Shown piece after piece: positions 10,114 to 21,090 of a stretch of 64,000 nucleotides of DNA. The stretch comes from Aliivibrio sp. 1S175 (GTDB taxonomy: Bacteria > Pseudomonadota > Gammaproteobacteria > Enterobacterales > Vibrionaceae). The position numbers and the translations under genes were made by a program. Under the pieces are notes generated by a model. The model was not told the origin of the DNA. It did not search any database and saw only the letters and a list, made by a program, of their open reading frames with translations. The first letter of the stretch is position 1. The number at the start of each line of letters is the position of its first letter. The DNA lies in contig NZ_MAJS01000026.1 in NCBI RefSeq assembly GCF_001690985.1, positions 1 to 64,000 of the forward strand, written 5' to 3'.

Positions 10114-11181
10114 CTAAAGTGTAGATGTTGTGATTTGACCGTTAGTTAATTGGTCAGTATCCGCTTCGATAATTTCATCGATATAAGTTTCAACCGTTTG
10201 ACCCACCATCTCATCATCTTCGGTAAAATAAGCAAGATGGAAAATAGCATCTCCCTCATTAACCAAAGGTAAGGTTTGTTGGCCAATAACAATACCGCCT
10301 TTATGAGCGCGTAGTTCGATTTCACTGTGACCTAATGGTGCACTGATATAAGCCAAAACTTGGCCTTTATCAACTTGCTCACCAAGCGTTACAACCGTAC
10401 GTAAAATACCGTCACTTTCTGCTCGTAACCAACTTGTTGATTTGGCTATGATGGCTTCAGGTAAGCGTTTTCTACTTGCCTTTAACATGCCGATGGCTTG
10501 CATTACACGTTGTACGCCAACATAACCCGCATTAATCGCGATAGGCTCAAAGCGTAAAGCTTCACCCGCTTCATACGTTAATACTGGAATATTACATTTT
10601 TCAGCTTCACTGCGAAGAGAACCATCTCGAAGAGGCGAATCTACAATCACTGGCGTACCGAATGCGTGTGCAATACGTAACGTTTCAGGATTGCTTAGAT
10701 CAGCACGAATTTGAGGAAGATTCGTTCTGTGAATAGCACCAGTATGTAAGTCAACAATATAATCACAACGTTGCGCTATTTGGGTGAAAAAAGTATTTGC
10801 CATACGAGATGCCAAAGAGCCTTTTTCAGAGCCAGGGAAGCAACGGTTTAAATCACGGCGATCCGGAAGATAGCGTGATTTATGGATGAAACCAAAGACA
10901 TTAACAATAGGTACTGCAATAAGAGTCCCTTTTAATGTCTTAGGATCAACGTTGTTAATTAACTGTCGAACAATTTCAACACCATTAAGTTCATCACCAT
11001 GAATGGCAGCATTTACCATCAGGATTGGGCCAGCATGCTGGCCGTTAATGATCTCAACAGGGATCGATAGAGGTGAGTGCGTATAAAGCTTAGCGGCTTC
11101 AATCTCAATTACCTTTCTTTCACCAGGTGCAACCGAGTGCGTTAGTATTTCAAACGCTTGATTTTTTTTAGCCTTTGCCAC
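10114..11181 (-). CDS. Succinylglutamate desuccinylase/aspartoacylase-family hydrolase
   Basis: The 355-residue protein belongs to the M14-like zinc hydrolases of the AstE/aspartoacylase type. Zinc ligands are visible in [12 protein letters not shown] (His and Glu) and VDLHTGA (His); RDLNRCFPG is the substrate-binding Arg motif. The last third carries a biotinyl-like beta domain common in this subgroup. The start is GTG 11181 with AAGGA upstream, so the gene overlaps the 3' end of rimK by 14 bases; a longer form would begin at 11226. It is the third gene of an overlapping operon with rimK and a protease-like gene. The natural substrate is unknown. Confidence 0.82.
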   Translation of the reverse strand: MAKAKKNQAFEILTHSVAPGERKVIEIEAAKLYTHSPLSIPVEIINGQHAGPILMVNAAIHGDELNGVEIVRQLINNVDPKTLKGTLIAVPIVNVFGFIHKSRYLPDRRDLNRCFPGSEKGSLASRMANTFFTQIAQRCDYIVDLHTGAIHRTNLPQIRADLSNPETLRIAHAFGTPVIVDSPLRDGSLRSEAEKCNIPVLTYEAGEALRFEPIAINAGYVGVQRVMQAIGMLKASRKRLPEAIIAKSTSWLRAESDGILRTVVTLGEQVDKGQVLAYISAPLGHSEIELRAHKGGIVIGQQTLPLVNEGDAIFHLAYFTEDDEMVGQTVETYIDEIIEADTDQLTNGQITTSTL

Positions 11182-12073
11182 GAGTTTTAGTCCTTTTAGT
11201 CGCTGCATTTTTCTCAATAAAATCAATAATTAGGCCGGCAACGTCTTTACCTGTCGCTGCTTCAATGCCTTCTAAGCCCGGAGATGAGTTCACTTCCATT
11301 ACAAGTGGACCACGATCAGAGCGAAGTAAATCTACACCTGCTACATTTAAGCCCATGATATTTGCTGCAGCGACTGCTGTCTTACGCTCTTCAGGAGTTA
11401 ATTTTACTAGTGACGCTGAGCCACCACGGTGTAAGTTAGAGCGGAATTCGCCTTCTGCACCTTGACGCTTCATTGCTGCGATCACTTTGCCACCAATAAC
11501 GAAACAACGGATATCAGCACCGCCAGCTTCTTTGATGAACTCTTGAACCATAATGTTAGCTTTTAAGCCCATGAAAGCTTCAACAACACTTTCTGCTGCT
11601 TTTCGTGTTTCTGCAAGAACAACACCGATACCTTGAGTGCCTTCTAAGAGCTTGATCACAACTGGCGCACCGCCAACCATGTCTAATAGGTCTTTAACGT
11701 CATCAGGCTTGCTTGCAAAGCCCGTAATCGGCATACCAATACCTTTACGAGAAAGTAATTGCATTGAACGCAGTTTGTCACGAGAACGAGTAATCGCAAC
11801 TGATTCATTTACAGGGTACACATTCATCATTTCAAATTGGCGTAATACCGCAGTACCATAAAAGGTAACTGATGCGCCAATACGAGGGATGATTGCATCG
11901 AAATTAATCAGTTCTTCACCTTTAAAGTGAATTTGAGGCTGCTCTGAATTGATATTCATATAACAACGTAATGCATCAATTACTTTCACTTCATGGCCAC
12001 GACTTTCTGAAGCTTCGATTAAACGGCGAGTAGAGTAAAGGTCTTGGTTACGCGATAAAATACCGATTTTCAT
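11168..12073 (-). CDS. rimK: RimK-type alpha-L-glutamate ligase
   Basis: RimK is an ATP-grasp ligase that adds glutamate residues to the C-terminus of ribosomal protein S6 and can make poly-alpha-glutamate. The 301-residue protein has the RimK N-terminal domain ([20 protein letters not shown]), the central ATP-grasp region ([16 protein letters not shown]) and the metal-binding end [14 protein letters not shown]. It carries a basic tail, KRTKTRGKG. Its ATG shares one base with the stop of the upstream gene (TAATG), and its 3' end overlaps the downstream gene, so the three are translationally coupled. Confidence 0.94.
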   Translation of the reverse strand: MKIGILSRNQDLYSTRRLIEASESRGHEVKVIDALRCYMNINSEQPQIHFKGEELINFDAIIPRIGASVTFYGTAVLRQFEMMNVYPVNESVAITRSRDKLRSMQLLSRKGIGMPITGFASKPDDVKDLLDMVGGAPVVIKLLEGTQGIGVVLAETRKAAESVVEAFMGLKANIMVQEFIKEAGGADIRCFVIGGKVIAAMKRQGAEGEFRSNLHRGGSASLVKLTPEERKTAVAAANIMGLNVAGVDLLRSDRGPLVMEVNSSPGLEGIEAATGKDVAGLIIDFIEKNAATKRTKTRGKG

Positions 12074-12513
12074 TATACATTTTCCTCAAAATCAACTAGG
12101 TAAGACGACGATGGATCAACAACAATGCGATCTTGCATTGATGATCTGCCAAGTAACATACGAAACACCATTGTTTCTCTGTTACTTAATGTTATTTCAG
12201 CTGGCCACTCTTGGCCTGATAAACGGATCATTGTTTTGATGACATAACGCATCTCTTCTTGACCACTTGAACTTTTTACTGAGCGGCGATCAACGATAGG
12301 TGCTTCACAAATTTGCACGAAATCGTTATTACGCTTTTCTGGATGAATCCAGAAACGGACCCAGTCTTCACCATCCTTTGTGAAGGGCTCTACTTTAAAT
12401 GCATGTAAACAAGAAGTTTGGGCGCCAGTATCAACTTTTGCCTTAATTAATTTAATACCAAGTTCTGGAAGGCTAAGTGATTCGCGCCATCCGACTATGA
12501 TTTTATCTGTCAT
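12073..12513 (-). CDS. RimK-associated retropepsin-like protein (annotated as ATP-dependent zinc protease)
   Basis: The 146-residue protein belongs to the family often labelled 'ATP-dependent zinc protease', although the motif [13 protein letters not shown] is the DTGA active-site signature of retropepsin-like aspartic proteases. It has no visible zinc-binding motif. [10 protein letters not shown] forms the conserved hydrophobic-hydrophobic-Gly segment typical of such folds. It is the first gene of the rimK operon. Coupling to rimK suggests a role in processing or regulating poly-glutamate tails; this is inference. Confidence 0.8.
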   Translation of the reverse strand: MTDKIIVGWRESLSLPELGIKLIKAKVDTGAQTSCLHAFKVEPFTKDGEDWVRFWIHPEKRNNDFVQICEAPIVDRRSVKSSSGQEEMRYVIKTMIRLSGQEWPAEITLSNRETMVFRMLLGRSSMQDRIVVDPSSSYLVDFEENV

Positions 12514-13003
12514 TAATTTGTCTCAAATAGAAAAAATCCACAATTAAGTATAGTAAATACTTTGCGGATATCTAACCCATTTGGCTACCATCTAATTGTC
12601 TGAGTATATTACTCAGTAGTCTGGAGTTTGGTGGAGTATATAGAGAGGTGTTATAGGATGTGTACACCGTGACTCAATGAGGGCGAATTTATCAGTAGTT
12701 TTTAATTTCGTCAAATAAAAAATAGATTATAATTTTGACGATTTTTAATTAGTTTTTCTAATGGGTATGTATGTTAACGAGTTATGACTACTTATGTATT
12801 TTGTTTAAAAAAAGAACACGGTGATAATCATTATTTTGATAATAAATGAATGAATATAATATTGTCGAATCCTTTTAATGTAGAGATAGCTGCTAAGTAC
12901 TTATTAATTCATAAAATAAATGAATTAATTAGGAATTTATAACTGGTGTTTAATAATGAGTGAAGTTACTATATGTACATTGTACTAGTGTGGTGATACA
13001 AGA
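12514..13003. promoter_or_regulatory. 490-bp intergenic region with palindrome and Fur-like sites
   Basis: No ORF is credible here. It serves the rimK operon to the left and the sodium symporter to the right. CTGAGTA-TAT-TACTCAG (12600-12616) is a perfect 7+3+7 inverted repeat. TGATAATCATTATTT (12822-12836) matches the Fur 7-1-7 pattern TGATAATNATTATCA at 13 of 15 positions, and a weaker copy, TGATAATAAATGAAT, follows at 12838-12852. The rest is very AT-rich. Confidence 0.45.
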
Positions 13004-14350
13004 ATGGCCAATAACAGAGAAAGTTTTAGTTCACGTATAGGATTCATATTGGCAGCAGCAGGTGCGGCTGTTGGATTAGGAAATATTTGGGGATTCCCAA
13101 CACAAGCCGCTAGTAACGGTGGTGGGGCTTTCTTATTGGTTTATCTTGTCATGATACTGGTGGTAGCTTTTCCAATGCTGGTTGTTGAAATGGCGATTGG
13201 TCGTCATGGACAGGCGAACCCAGTTGATAGTATGCGTTCACTAACATCAAACCCATTAGGCAAACGTATTGGTGCTTTTGTTGGTTGGATAGGCTTGAGT
13301 GTTCCTAGTGTTGTTTTAATGTTTTATAGCATTGTGGGTGGCTGGTTAATCTGTTTTTTACTTGGTGCTATGGCGAATGTTATTGGATTACACGATGTTG
13401 CAGAATGGTTTAAAGGTTTTAGTATTGAGCGTAATTTATTAGGCACAATATTCTTTTATGTATTAACTATTCTAATCGTACAGGGTGGAATTAAAGACGG
13501 TATTGAGAAATGGTCAACGCGTTTAATGCCTGCTTTATTTGTTTTATTTGGCCTATTGTTTGTTTATATCATGATGCAACAAGGTGCCGTTGAAGGATTA
13601 AAGCACTACCTTATTCCTGATTTTGAAAAAGTAATGGACAAAAAATTGATCCTAGCAGCCATGGGACAAGGCTTTTTCTCTTTGACTATTGGTGGTTGTT
13701 CAATGCTGATTTATGGTTCTTATTTAAGTAAAAAAGAGAACCTACCAAAGATGGCAATGAACGTAACTTTAGTCGATACGGCTGTCGCATTTATTGCTGG
13801 ATTAGTGGTAATGCCTGCAATGTTCGTTGCGATGGAAAAGGGCGTTCAAATTTATGCAGAAGATGGTTCACTGATTAGCTCTGACACTTTGGTATTCACC
13901 GTATTGCCAATGATGTTTGATAGTTTGGGCTTATTTGGTGACTTGTTCGCAATTGTATTCTTTTTATTATTAACGATTGCTGCATTAACCTCTTCAATTT
14001 CAATGCTTGAGTGTTCAGTTTCTTTAGTGAGCGAGCGATTTAAAACTAAAAGGACGCCAACAAGTTGGGTGCTAGGTGCCTTGATTGCTGTTTTCAGTGT
14101 GATAATCGTATTTAATTTTGGTGAGTTATTTGGTTTGGTTGCCATGATTGCGACTCAATACTTGCAACCTGTTGCGGCATTATTGTTCTGTGTATTTGGC
14201 GGTTGGGTATGGAGCCGTCATTCTAAAATTAAAGAACTTGAGCAAGGTTATCCAGAATTTCAACAAGGGTTCTTTGGTAAGGTTTGGCCTCTGTATGTGA
14301 AGTTTGTGTGTCCTATTTTAGTTATTACGGTTCTTTGGGCATCGTTCTAA
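13004..14350 (+). CDS. Neurotransmitter:sodium symporter (SNF) family transporter
   Basis: The 448-residue inner-membrane protein has about 11-12 hydrophobic segments with the LeuT fold. The signature in TM1, AAAGAAVGLGNIWGFP, contains the unwound region that binds Na+ and substrate; GGGAFLLVYL follows in TM2. Bacterial members import amino acids or related small molecules with sodium; the substrate cannot be read here. The upstream Shine-Dalgarno is weak. It stands alone and is followed by a strong terminator. Confidence 0.88.
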   Translation: MANNRESFSSRIGFILAAAGAAVGLGNIWGFPTQAASNGGGAFLLVYLVMILVVAFPMLVVEMAIGRHGQANPVDSMRSLTSNPLGKRIGAFVGWIGLSVPSVVLMFYSIVGGWLICFLLGAMANVIGLHDVAEWFKGFSIERNLLGTIFFYVLTILIVQGGIKDGIEKWSTRLMPALFVLFGLLFVYIMMQQGAVEGLKHYLIPDFEKVMDKKLILAAMGQGFFSLTIGGCSMLIYGSYLSKKENLPKMAMNVTLVDTAVAFIAGLVVMPAMFVAMEKGVQIYAEDGSLISSDTLVFTVLPMMFDSLGLFGDLFAIVFFLLLTIAALTSSISMLECSVSLVSERFKTKRTPTSWVLGALIAVFSVIIVFNFGELFGLVAMIATQYLQPVAALLFCVFGGWVWSRHSKIKELEQGYPEFQQGFFGKVWPLYVKFVCPILVITVLWASF

Positions 14351-14370
14351 CATTCTCATCGTAAATACAA

Positions 14371-14406
14371 GGGCAGGACAATAATGATATTGTCCTGCCC
14401 TTTTTT
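14371..14406. terminator. Strong terminator between convergent genes
   Basis: GGGCAGGACAAT and ATTGTCCTGCCC (14371-14382 and 14389-14400) form a perfect 12-bp stem, followed by TTTTTT. It ends the symporter gene and could also stop the minus-strand DUF4250 transcript. Confidence 0.92.
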
Positions 14407-14427
14407 ATTTTTTAAGTAATCAGATAG

Positions 14428-14616
14428 TTATCTAAATTGTTTAGCATCGACTAAGTAATCAAAACCGGCATTAGCCAGTTTTGTGATTAGAGTTTCTTTA
14501 TCTAATTCATAGAATTTTACATAGCTATCTAGATCACCAAATTCATCGCGGATCTTCATGTTAACGATGCTCATGAGCATAACAGGATCCATTGAAGCCA
14601 TCTTTTCAGGTGTCAT
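14428..14616 (-). CDS. DUF4250-family protein
   Basis: The 62-residue soluble protein ([20 protein letters not shown] at its start) belongs to the short DUF4250 family; its function is unknown. Its ATG overlaps the stop codon of yaeP (TAATG), so translation is coupled. It has no signal peptide, cysteine or membrane segment. Confidence 0.8.
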   Translation of the reverse strand: MTPEKMASMDPVMLMSIVNMKIRDEFGDLDSYVKFYELDKETLITKLANAGFDYLVDAKQFR

Positions 14617-14822
14617 TACTCATCCTCAAAATCAGAAATTAATAAGTTTGCAGCGGCAAATGCGGCTCTTTCACGAGTTTCTTTTGGAAGGGCTTCGTCT
14701 GCTGCAATATCGTTTAATGATTTAACGGCACACGTAATCGCTTGAGGGATATAACCTTGATCACCACTGCCAATAAGTGAATAAAGTTCACGAACCATGT
14801 CACAACAATCATATACTTTCAT
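14616..14822 (-). CDS. yaeP: UPF0253 family protein YaeP
   Basis: The 68-residue protein matches Yae[12 protein letters not shown] and the ending [17 protein letters not shown] are characteristic. Its role is not established. I start at ATG 14822 ([14 protein letters not shown]) because GATGGAA lies at the right distance; longer in-frame starts at 14834 (MENIMKV) and 14885 lack a good ribosome-binding site. It is coupled to the DUF4250 gene. Confidence 0.85.
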   Translation of the reverse strand: MKVYDCCDMVRELYSLIGSGDQGYIPQAITCAVKSLNDIAADEALPKETRERAAFAAANLLISDFEDE

Positions 14823-14920
14823 AATATTTTCCATCTTAAAATGATAACTATTGTGAAGTTTACACTGAGCTATTTTGATTACCAATCATCAAATGTTTTA
14901 AATGACTAATTCATTGATTT

Positions 14921-14970
14921 AGATAAAACAAAGCCTCGATACACACGGTTATGGTGTGTATCGAGGCTTT
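14921..14970 (-). terminator. Terminator of the urease operon
   Basis: A 17-bp perfect stem, AAAGCCTCGATACACAC (14930-14946) with its complement at 14954-14970, is followed on the minus strand by TGTTTTATCT. It marks the 3' end of the ureDABCEFG transcript. Confidence 0.9.
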
Positions 14971-15010
14971 AAGTTATCGAGGAGAACGTTATTTATGTTA
15001 ACGAGGATTA

Positions 15011-15631
15011 TTAATTTTCGTTTAACATACCGCGTTCAATAATGAATTCAACGATCTTTTCTAAGCCAACGCTTTTTTTCAAGTTAGCAAATACGTATGG
15101 TCGAGTTGGGCGCATACGAGCGGTGTCGGATTCCATCACTTCAAGAGAAGCACCAACATACGGGGCTAAGTCGATTTTGTTGATGATCAATAGATCTGAC
15201 TTAGTAATGCCAGGTCCGCCTTTACGTGGTATTTTTTCACCTTCAGCAACGTCAATGACATAGATAGTTAAATCTGCTAATTCAGGGCTGAATGTAGCAC
15301 TTAGGTTGTCACCGCCGCTTTCAATAAAAACAATATCTAGATTTTTATGACGTTGTGCTAATTCTTCAACGGCAGCTAAGTTCATTGATGCGTCTTCACG
15401 AATAGCAGTGTGAGGGCAACCGCCAGTTTCAACACCAATGATTCTGTCTGCTGCTAATGCTTCTGCTTGAGTTAGGATTTTTGCATCTTCTTGCGTGTAA
15501 ATATCATTGGTTACTACTGCAATTTGGTACGTATCACGCAGTGTTTTACACAGGATTTCTAATAGTGCTGTTTTACCTGAGCCAACAGGGCCGCCAACAC
15601 CAATACGTAAAGGTTGTTTGTAATCTTGCAT
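15011..15631 (-). CDS. ureG: Urease accessory GTPase UreG
   Basis: UreG is a SIMIBI-class GTPase that delivers nickel to apo-urease in the UreDFG complex. The 206-residue sequence shows the P-loop [13 protein letters not shown], the metal-binding CPH motif in [22 protein letters not shown], and the guanine-specificity motif [10 protein letters not shown]. The length is normal for the family. It is the last gene of the operon, ten bases after ureF. Confidence 0.97.
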   Translation of the reverse strand: MQDYKQPLRIGVGGPVGSGKTALLEILCKTLRDTYQIAVVTNDIYTQEDAKILTQAEALAADRIIGVETGGCPHTAIREDASMNLAAVEELAQRHKNLDIVFIESGGDNLSATFSPELADLTIYVIDVAEGEKIPRKGGPGITKSDLLIINKIDLAPYVGASLEVMESDTARMRPTRPYVFANLKKSVGLEKIVEFIIERGMLNEN

Positions 15632-15641
15632 TTACTTACTC

Positions 15642-16307
15642 TTATGATCTAAATAGTCGAGTGTATTGGCTCTCGTGTCGAGAGCTTGCCAATACTTGCG
15701 CTGGAGTGAAGCTACCAATGAGGTGTTCAGGCCAGTGCTCTGATTTATCTACTGCTTCTAAGATAACGTCTGCCATTTCTAACAGCAGTTGTTGTCCTGC
15801 ACTTTGTCCTAGTGGAACCAGTTTTATGCCAACAATCGTGGCATTTTCAAGCCATCCCCAAGCATAGGCGACAGCTAACTTTCTTTCAGATAGTTGCCAG
15901 TGATTCGCTGCGAGTGCAAAAGCGGCAATTTGGGTTTGTTTTACCATTGGTTGGGTGGTTGAATTTAATTCAATACCTAATTTTGGTAATAACATTGAGA
16001 AAGCTAAGCCTTTCTGTCTTTCTTCAAGTCGTAATTCTTTTGTCTCACGATTGGCGATAACAAAATCACACCATTCTTGAGCTTCTTGCCATTGTTCATT
16101 TTTGAACAACTGGGTTACTTTCGCTAAAACTGGCAGCTCTAATGTAGCGATACTGTCCATTAATTGATTGCTTAACCAATGTTTTAACTCGGTAACGTTA
16201 CTAACCCAACCTTTTTCAATCGCCCATTCTAATCCTTGTGAATAGGTGAAAGATCCTACCGGTAAAGAGGGGCTAATTAATTGATAGAGTCGTAGATCCT
16301 CTAACAC
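15642..16307 (-). CDS. ureF: Urease accessory protein UreF
   Basis: UreF is an all-helical protein that bridges UreD and UreG and acts in GTPase gating during urease activation. The 221-residue sequence has the family N-terminus [21 protein letters not shown] and the C-terminal [14 protein letters not shown]. It lies between ureE and ureG with very short spacers. Confidence 0.95.
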   Translation of the reverse strand: MLEDLRLYQLISPSLPVGSFTYSQGLEWAIEKGWVSNVTELKHWLSNQLMDSIATLELPVLAKVTQLFKNEQWQEAQEWCDFVIANRETKELRLEERQKGLAFSMLLPKLGIELNSTTQPMVKQTQIAAFALAANHWQLSERKLAVAYAWGWLENATIVGIKLVPLGQSAGQQLLLEMADVILEAVDKSEHWPEHLIGSFTPAQVLASSRHESQYTRLFRS

Positions 16308-16318
16308 TATGGCCTCGC

Positions 16319-16807
16319 TTAATGGTGATGACCATCGTATGAGCCAGCACTTGAACCACCATAGGCTCCTGGTTCAGGTTGATATTTGGCTTGTTCTACT
16401 TTTACGTTTAACCCTAAACGTTGCACCATGTCATCAAGTACATGATCGTGAAGATAACGACACCACCCAGCTTCAACTTGAAGGGGGACGTGGCGGTTGC
16501 CTAAGTGGTAGCACGCTTTTGCTAGTAATAATAAATCATCACTATAAACGGTTGATACCGTTTCTGCTGCTGCGGTAATGATGGCTTGAATGCCATCATC
16601 ACTTTCTACTATGTCATGCTCTTTTAGTACGGTTCCGCGTGGTAAAAATAAACCCGCATCAGTACCATCACTAAGGGTTACTTTTAAACGACTTTTTGTA
16701 CGTTCTAACATAGTTAAACATAACGTTAGTTCGACGGCGTTGTGTGAATGAACTTCGCCATGATGGTGGTCATGGTGGTGATGAACAAGGTGAGTAAATT
16801 TAATCAT
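16319..16807 (-). CDS. ureE: Urease accessory nickel chaperone UreE, His-rich at both ends
   Basis: UreE is a nickel metallochaperone. The 162-residue protein carries the UreE fold ([37 protein letters not shown] with the interface His). Nickel-binding histidines cluster unusually at the N-terminus (HHHHDHHH, residues 9-16) as well as at the C-terminus (ending GHHH), whereas most UreEs carry only the C-terminal tail. A terminator-like hairpin lies between ureC and this gene. Confidence 0.95.
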   Translation of the reverse strand: MIKFTHLVHHHHDHHHGEVHSHNAVELTLCLTMLERTKSRLKVTLSDGTDAGLFLPRGTVLKEHDIVESDDGIQAIITAAAETVSTVYSDDLLLLAKACYHLGNRHVPLQVEAGWCRYLHDHVLDDMVQRLGLNVKVEQAKYQPEPGAYGGSSAGSYDGHHH

Positions 16808-16820
16808 GATTATTCACTGT

Positions 16821-16858
16821 AAAAAGTGCCTCACCAGAAATAAGTACACTGGTAAGGC
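16821..16858 (-). terminator. Terminator-like hairpin between ureC and ureE
   Basis: On the minus strand GCCTTACCAG (16858-16849) pairs with CTGGTGAGGC (16837-16828), with a loop of 11 and then ACTTTTT. It lies inside the operon and could act as a partial terminator or as a mRNA end-stabiliser that sets the ratio of urease subunits to accessory proteins. Confidence 0.5.
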
Positions 16859-16872
16859 TAGGTTTAAGTTAT

Positions 16873-18576
<1,704 letters not shown>

Positions 18577-18936
18577 TTAATTTGCCTCTTTTTCGTCAGT
18601 AGAGTTATCAGTGCTGATCATGTCGTCAATCTTGCCCATGACGGAACCTTGGAAACCGTATATTTCTCGTTTACCGGCAAATTCGACGAGCTCAATAGTG
18701 CGACGTTGGCCCGGCTCAAAACGAATAGCCATACCCGCAGGAATGTTTAAACGAAAGCCTTTGGTTGGTTCTCTATCAAATTTTAGAGCCTCATTCACTT
18801 CGTAGAAATGATAATGAGAACCTACCTGAATAGGACGGTCACCATAATTTGCGACAGATAAGTTATATGTCTTACGGCCCACATTTAATTCAATTTGACC
18901 AAGAGCGTCATTTACTCTTATTTCTCCAGGGATCAT
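18577..18936 (-). CDS. ureB: Urease beta subunit
   Basis: The 119-residue UreB is the small structural subunit: [18 protein letters not shown], then [11 protein letters not shown] and [13 protein letters not shown]. It packs against UreC in the (ABC)3 trimer. The C-terminus is slightly extended and acidic. The gene directly abuts ureC and is ten bases from ureA. Confidence 0.97.
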   Translation of the reverse strand: MIPGEIRVNDALGQIELNVGRKTYNLSVANYGDRPIQVGSHYHFYEVNEALKFDREPTKGFRLNIPAGMAIRFEPGQRRTIELVEFAGKREIYGFQGSVMGKIDDMISTDNSTDEKEAN

Positions 18937-18946
18937 CCTTAATTCC

Positions 18947-19249
18947 TTAAACGATAGGATCGTGAATTGATACTAACTTGGTGCCGTCGGGGAATGTACA
19001 TTCAACCTGAACATCTGGGATCATTTCAGGAATACCTTCCATAACATCATCAGCCGTTAAAATGGTGCGGCCGTAGTTCATTAAATCAGCCACGGTTCGT
19101 CCATCACGAGCCCCTTCCATTATTTCAAAACAAATTAAGGCGATGGCTTCAGGGTAATTCAGTTTTAATCCACGCGCTTTACGTCTTTCAGCAATCATGC
19201 CCGCAGAAGCAAGCAGCAGTTTGTCTTTTTCTCTTGGTGTTAATTCCAT
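18947..19249 (-). CDS. ureA: Urease gamma subunit
   Basis: The 100-residue UreA is recognised by [44 protein letters not shown] and the end VSIHDPIV. It is the smallest subunit of the three-chain bacterial urease. The order ureD-A-B-C-E-F-G is the classical one. Confidence 0.97.
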   Translation of the reverse strand: MELTPREKDKLLLASAGMIAERRKARGLKLNYPEAIALICFEIMEGARDGRTVADLMNYGRTILTADDVMEGIPEMIPDVQVECTFPDGTKLVSIHDPIV

Positions 19250-19264
19250 TACTATTCCAACTAA

Positions 19265-20128
19265 TTATGTTGCCCAGATGCGTGGGACTTCGGGTAATGT
19301 TCCTAACCAATGTTGGCGAGTGTGTTGCCATAGCGTACTAAAACACGCCATCATGGGTTCTGTTTGATAACCTAAATAACGGATAACCAATAAGCCATCA
19401 ATGTGAGTAATTCCACAAATAGGATCGCTATTGCCAAATAACCCAGTTTGTTCATGGAAATATTCATTAATCAGTGTTCTTAATTTATCTTCTAATGTTT
19501 CAGAAGCAGGGTAGATATAAAGGTTGCCAAGCATTGGGTAATCGCGCATTCCCGCGGCGTGCTTTATCTCATTGATTGAGTCGATATACATAGATTCAGA
19601 AAGCAATAGTTTGCCTTCGACTTGAATGTTGATTCGACCCGTAACCATGCCTTTTTCAAACGTCTCATTAAGTACAGGACGCCCAAAGCAATTCATTTCC
19701 CAGCCAATAAAATGCGAGTTTTTATGTAACGCGACTTGCGTATTTAAATGAGCTTGGCAGTTAGGGAAAAAAATATTTTCTTGGGGAAGCCATTCTAAGA
19801 AGCCGCTATCATCAACATTTAAGCGTTGCGTTTGAGTTGAAGTCGCCCCTGAGCTGCGATAAAACTTGGTTGCGCCAGGAGTTGTTATTAATGAATGCGC
19901 TTTTGGTGCAACGTGAATATTAATATTGAGTTGGTCGCCACCGACGACACCACCTGGAGGGTGAAGTAGATAAGTATGTGCAATGCCGATTTCTGGATAA
20001 AAAGGACGCTGAACCATGAGTGGGCCAACTTGTTCACGATGAACTAGCTTGGTATTTGAACCTCTTTTTTCATAGAAAAGAGATATGTCTGCTAACCAAC
20101 CTGACGCTGATGTATTTATTTCAGGCAT
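19265..20128 (-). CDS. ureD: Urease accessory protein UreD
   Basis: UreD (UreH) is the scaffold through which nickel passes to UreC. The 287-residue call starts at ATG 20128 ([20 protein letters not shown]) with AGGAT upstream; an extended in-frame reading to 20269 has no support and would add an atypical hydrophobic stretch. Family motifs include [33 protein letters not shown] and [12 protein letters not shown]. It is the first urease gene, so the operon promoter must lie upstream or be shared with the nickel transporter. Confidence 0.94.
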   Translation of the reverse strand: MPEINTSASGWLADISLFYEKRGSNTKLVHREQVGPLMVQRPFYPEIGIAHTYLLHPPGGVVGGDQLNINIHVAPKAHSLITTPGATKFYRSSGATSTQTQRLNVDDSGFLEWLPQENIFFPNCQAHLNTQVALHKNSHFIGWEMNCFGRPVLNETFEKGMVTGRINIQVEGKLLLSESMYIDSINEIKHAAGMRDYPMLGNLYIYPASETLEDKLRTLINEYFHEQTGLFGNSDPICGITHIDGLLVIRYLGYQTEPMMACFSTLWQHTRQHWLGTLPEVPRIWAT

Positions 20129-20499
20129 AATTAATCCTGCCAATATGGCATATTTTCTTAAAAAGAAATAATGAAAACAAATAGCAAACACCTCTAGTTT
20201 ACACACTAGAGAAATAGGTATTTTAAATAAACTGTAATGGCTTAAATCTAAGCATGTGGGTGAATTCACCTCCCCAGCGTTACAGTAAAATTAATTTATT
20301 TTATGTGTACATGAATATGTAAAAATAGATTAATTTTAGATAAGGTTTTTAACGGTTTACGATCTGGATAGTAATCTTATATTTTAAAATTGGCAATAAA
20401 AAAGTAGTCAAAAAATAGAACTTTTTAATGGTTTTTTTATTGTTAAATATAAGTGGAAAAGAGATGTGATTATTTTGTAAATTCATTTAAATAAAGCGT
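20129..20499. promoter_or_regulatory. 371-bp spacer between the ABC transporter genes and ureD, with two inverted repeats
   Basis: No gene is visible. CTCTAGT-TTACAC-ACTAGAG (20192-20211) is a 7+6+7 inverted repeat, and GGTGAATTCACC (20259-20270) is a perfect 12-bp palindrome; both lie within 150 bases upstream of ureD and could be operators. The part from 20280 to 20499 is very AT-rich. I see no convincing terminator after the ATPase gene, so read-through into urease remains possible. Confidence 0.4.
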
Positions 20500-21087
20500 T
20501 TATCTTAAGGTTATTATTTTTTCACAAATGGACTCGAGTAGGGCTTTTTCATGTGAAATGATTAAAAGACCAATATTTCTTTCTTTGCTTAATTTAAGCA
20601 GTTGAGCCCAAATAGATTGTTGTGTTATTGGGTCTAATTGGGCTGTTATTTCATCGCATAATAAATATTGAGTGGTGGGTAAAAGAGCTCGTAGTAAAGC
20701 AAGGCGTTGCAACTGCCCACCTGAAAGTTCTTTTGGGTAGCGCGGTAGCCACTCTTCTTTGAGATTAAAATTATGCAATAAGGGGATAAAATCTTGTTCA
20801 CGAAAACTCTCTTTTAATGATTTTAACACTGTCCATTTAGGGTTAAATGAGAGTTCGGGATGCTGTCCTATCCACTGTACAGGGTTGGCTTTTTTATTAT
20901 CATAGCTTGGTGTGCAGACATGACCAGAAGATGGAAATATAAAACCTGAAAGTAACATTGCAACCGTTGATTTACCTGAACCACTGACCCCATTCAAGCC
21001 TAAAATCTCACCTTGTTCTAGTCTAATATTAGGTAAAGATAGTCGTTCTTTTTGATAGCGAACCGTAGCATCAGTTAAATAAATCAT
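20500..21087 (-). CDS. ABC transporter ATP-binding protein (NikE-like)
   Basis: The 195-residue ATPase has Walker A GVSGSGKST, the ABC signature LSGGQLQRLALLRALL, Walker B YLLCDEIT and switch His in IISHEKA. It is short for the Opp/Nik family, lacking the C-terminal Cys-containing oligopeptide extension. It is the last gene of a five-gene importer and, with the preceding ATPase, powers it. Position upstream of urease suggests nickel or a nickel chelate as cargo. Confidence 0.85.
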   Translation of the reverse strand: MIYLTDATVRYQKERLSLPNIRLEQGEILGLNGVSGSGKSTVAMLLSGFIFPSSGHVCTPSYDNKKANPVQWIGQHPELSFNPKWTVLKSLKESFREQDFIPLLHNFNLKEEWLPRYPKELSGGQLQRLALLRALLPTTQYLLCDEITAQLDPITQQSIWAQLLKLSKERNIGLLIISHEKALLESICEKIITLR

Positions 21088-21090
21088 ATT

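Noticed and set aside
20129-20269. N-terminal extension of UreD
   Set aside because: The extra 47 residues are hydrophobic and atypical of UreD; ATG 20128 has a good AGGAT site.
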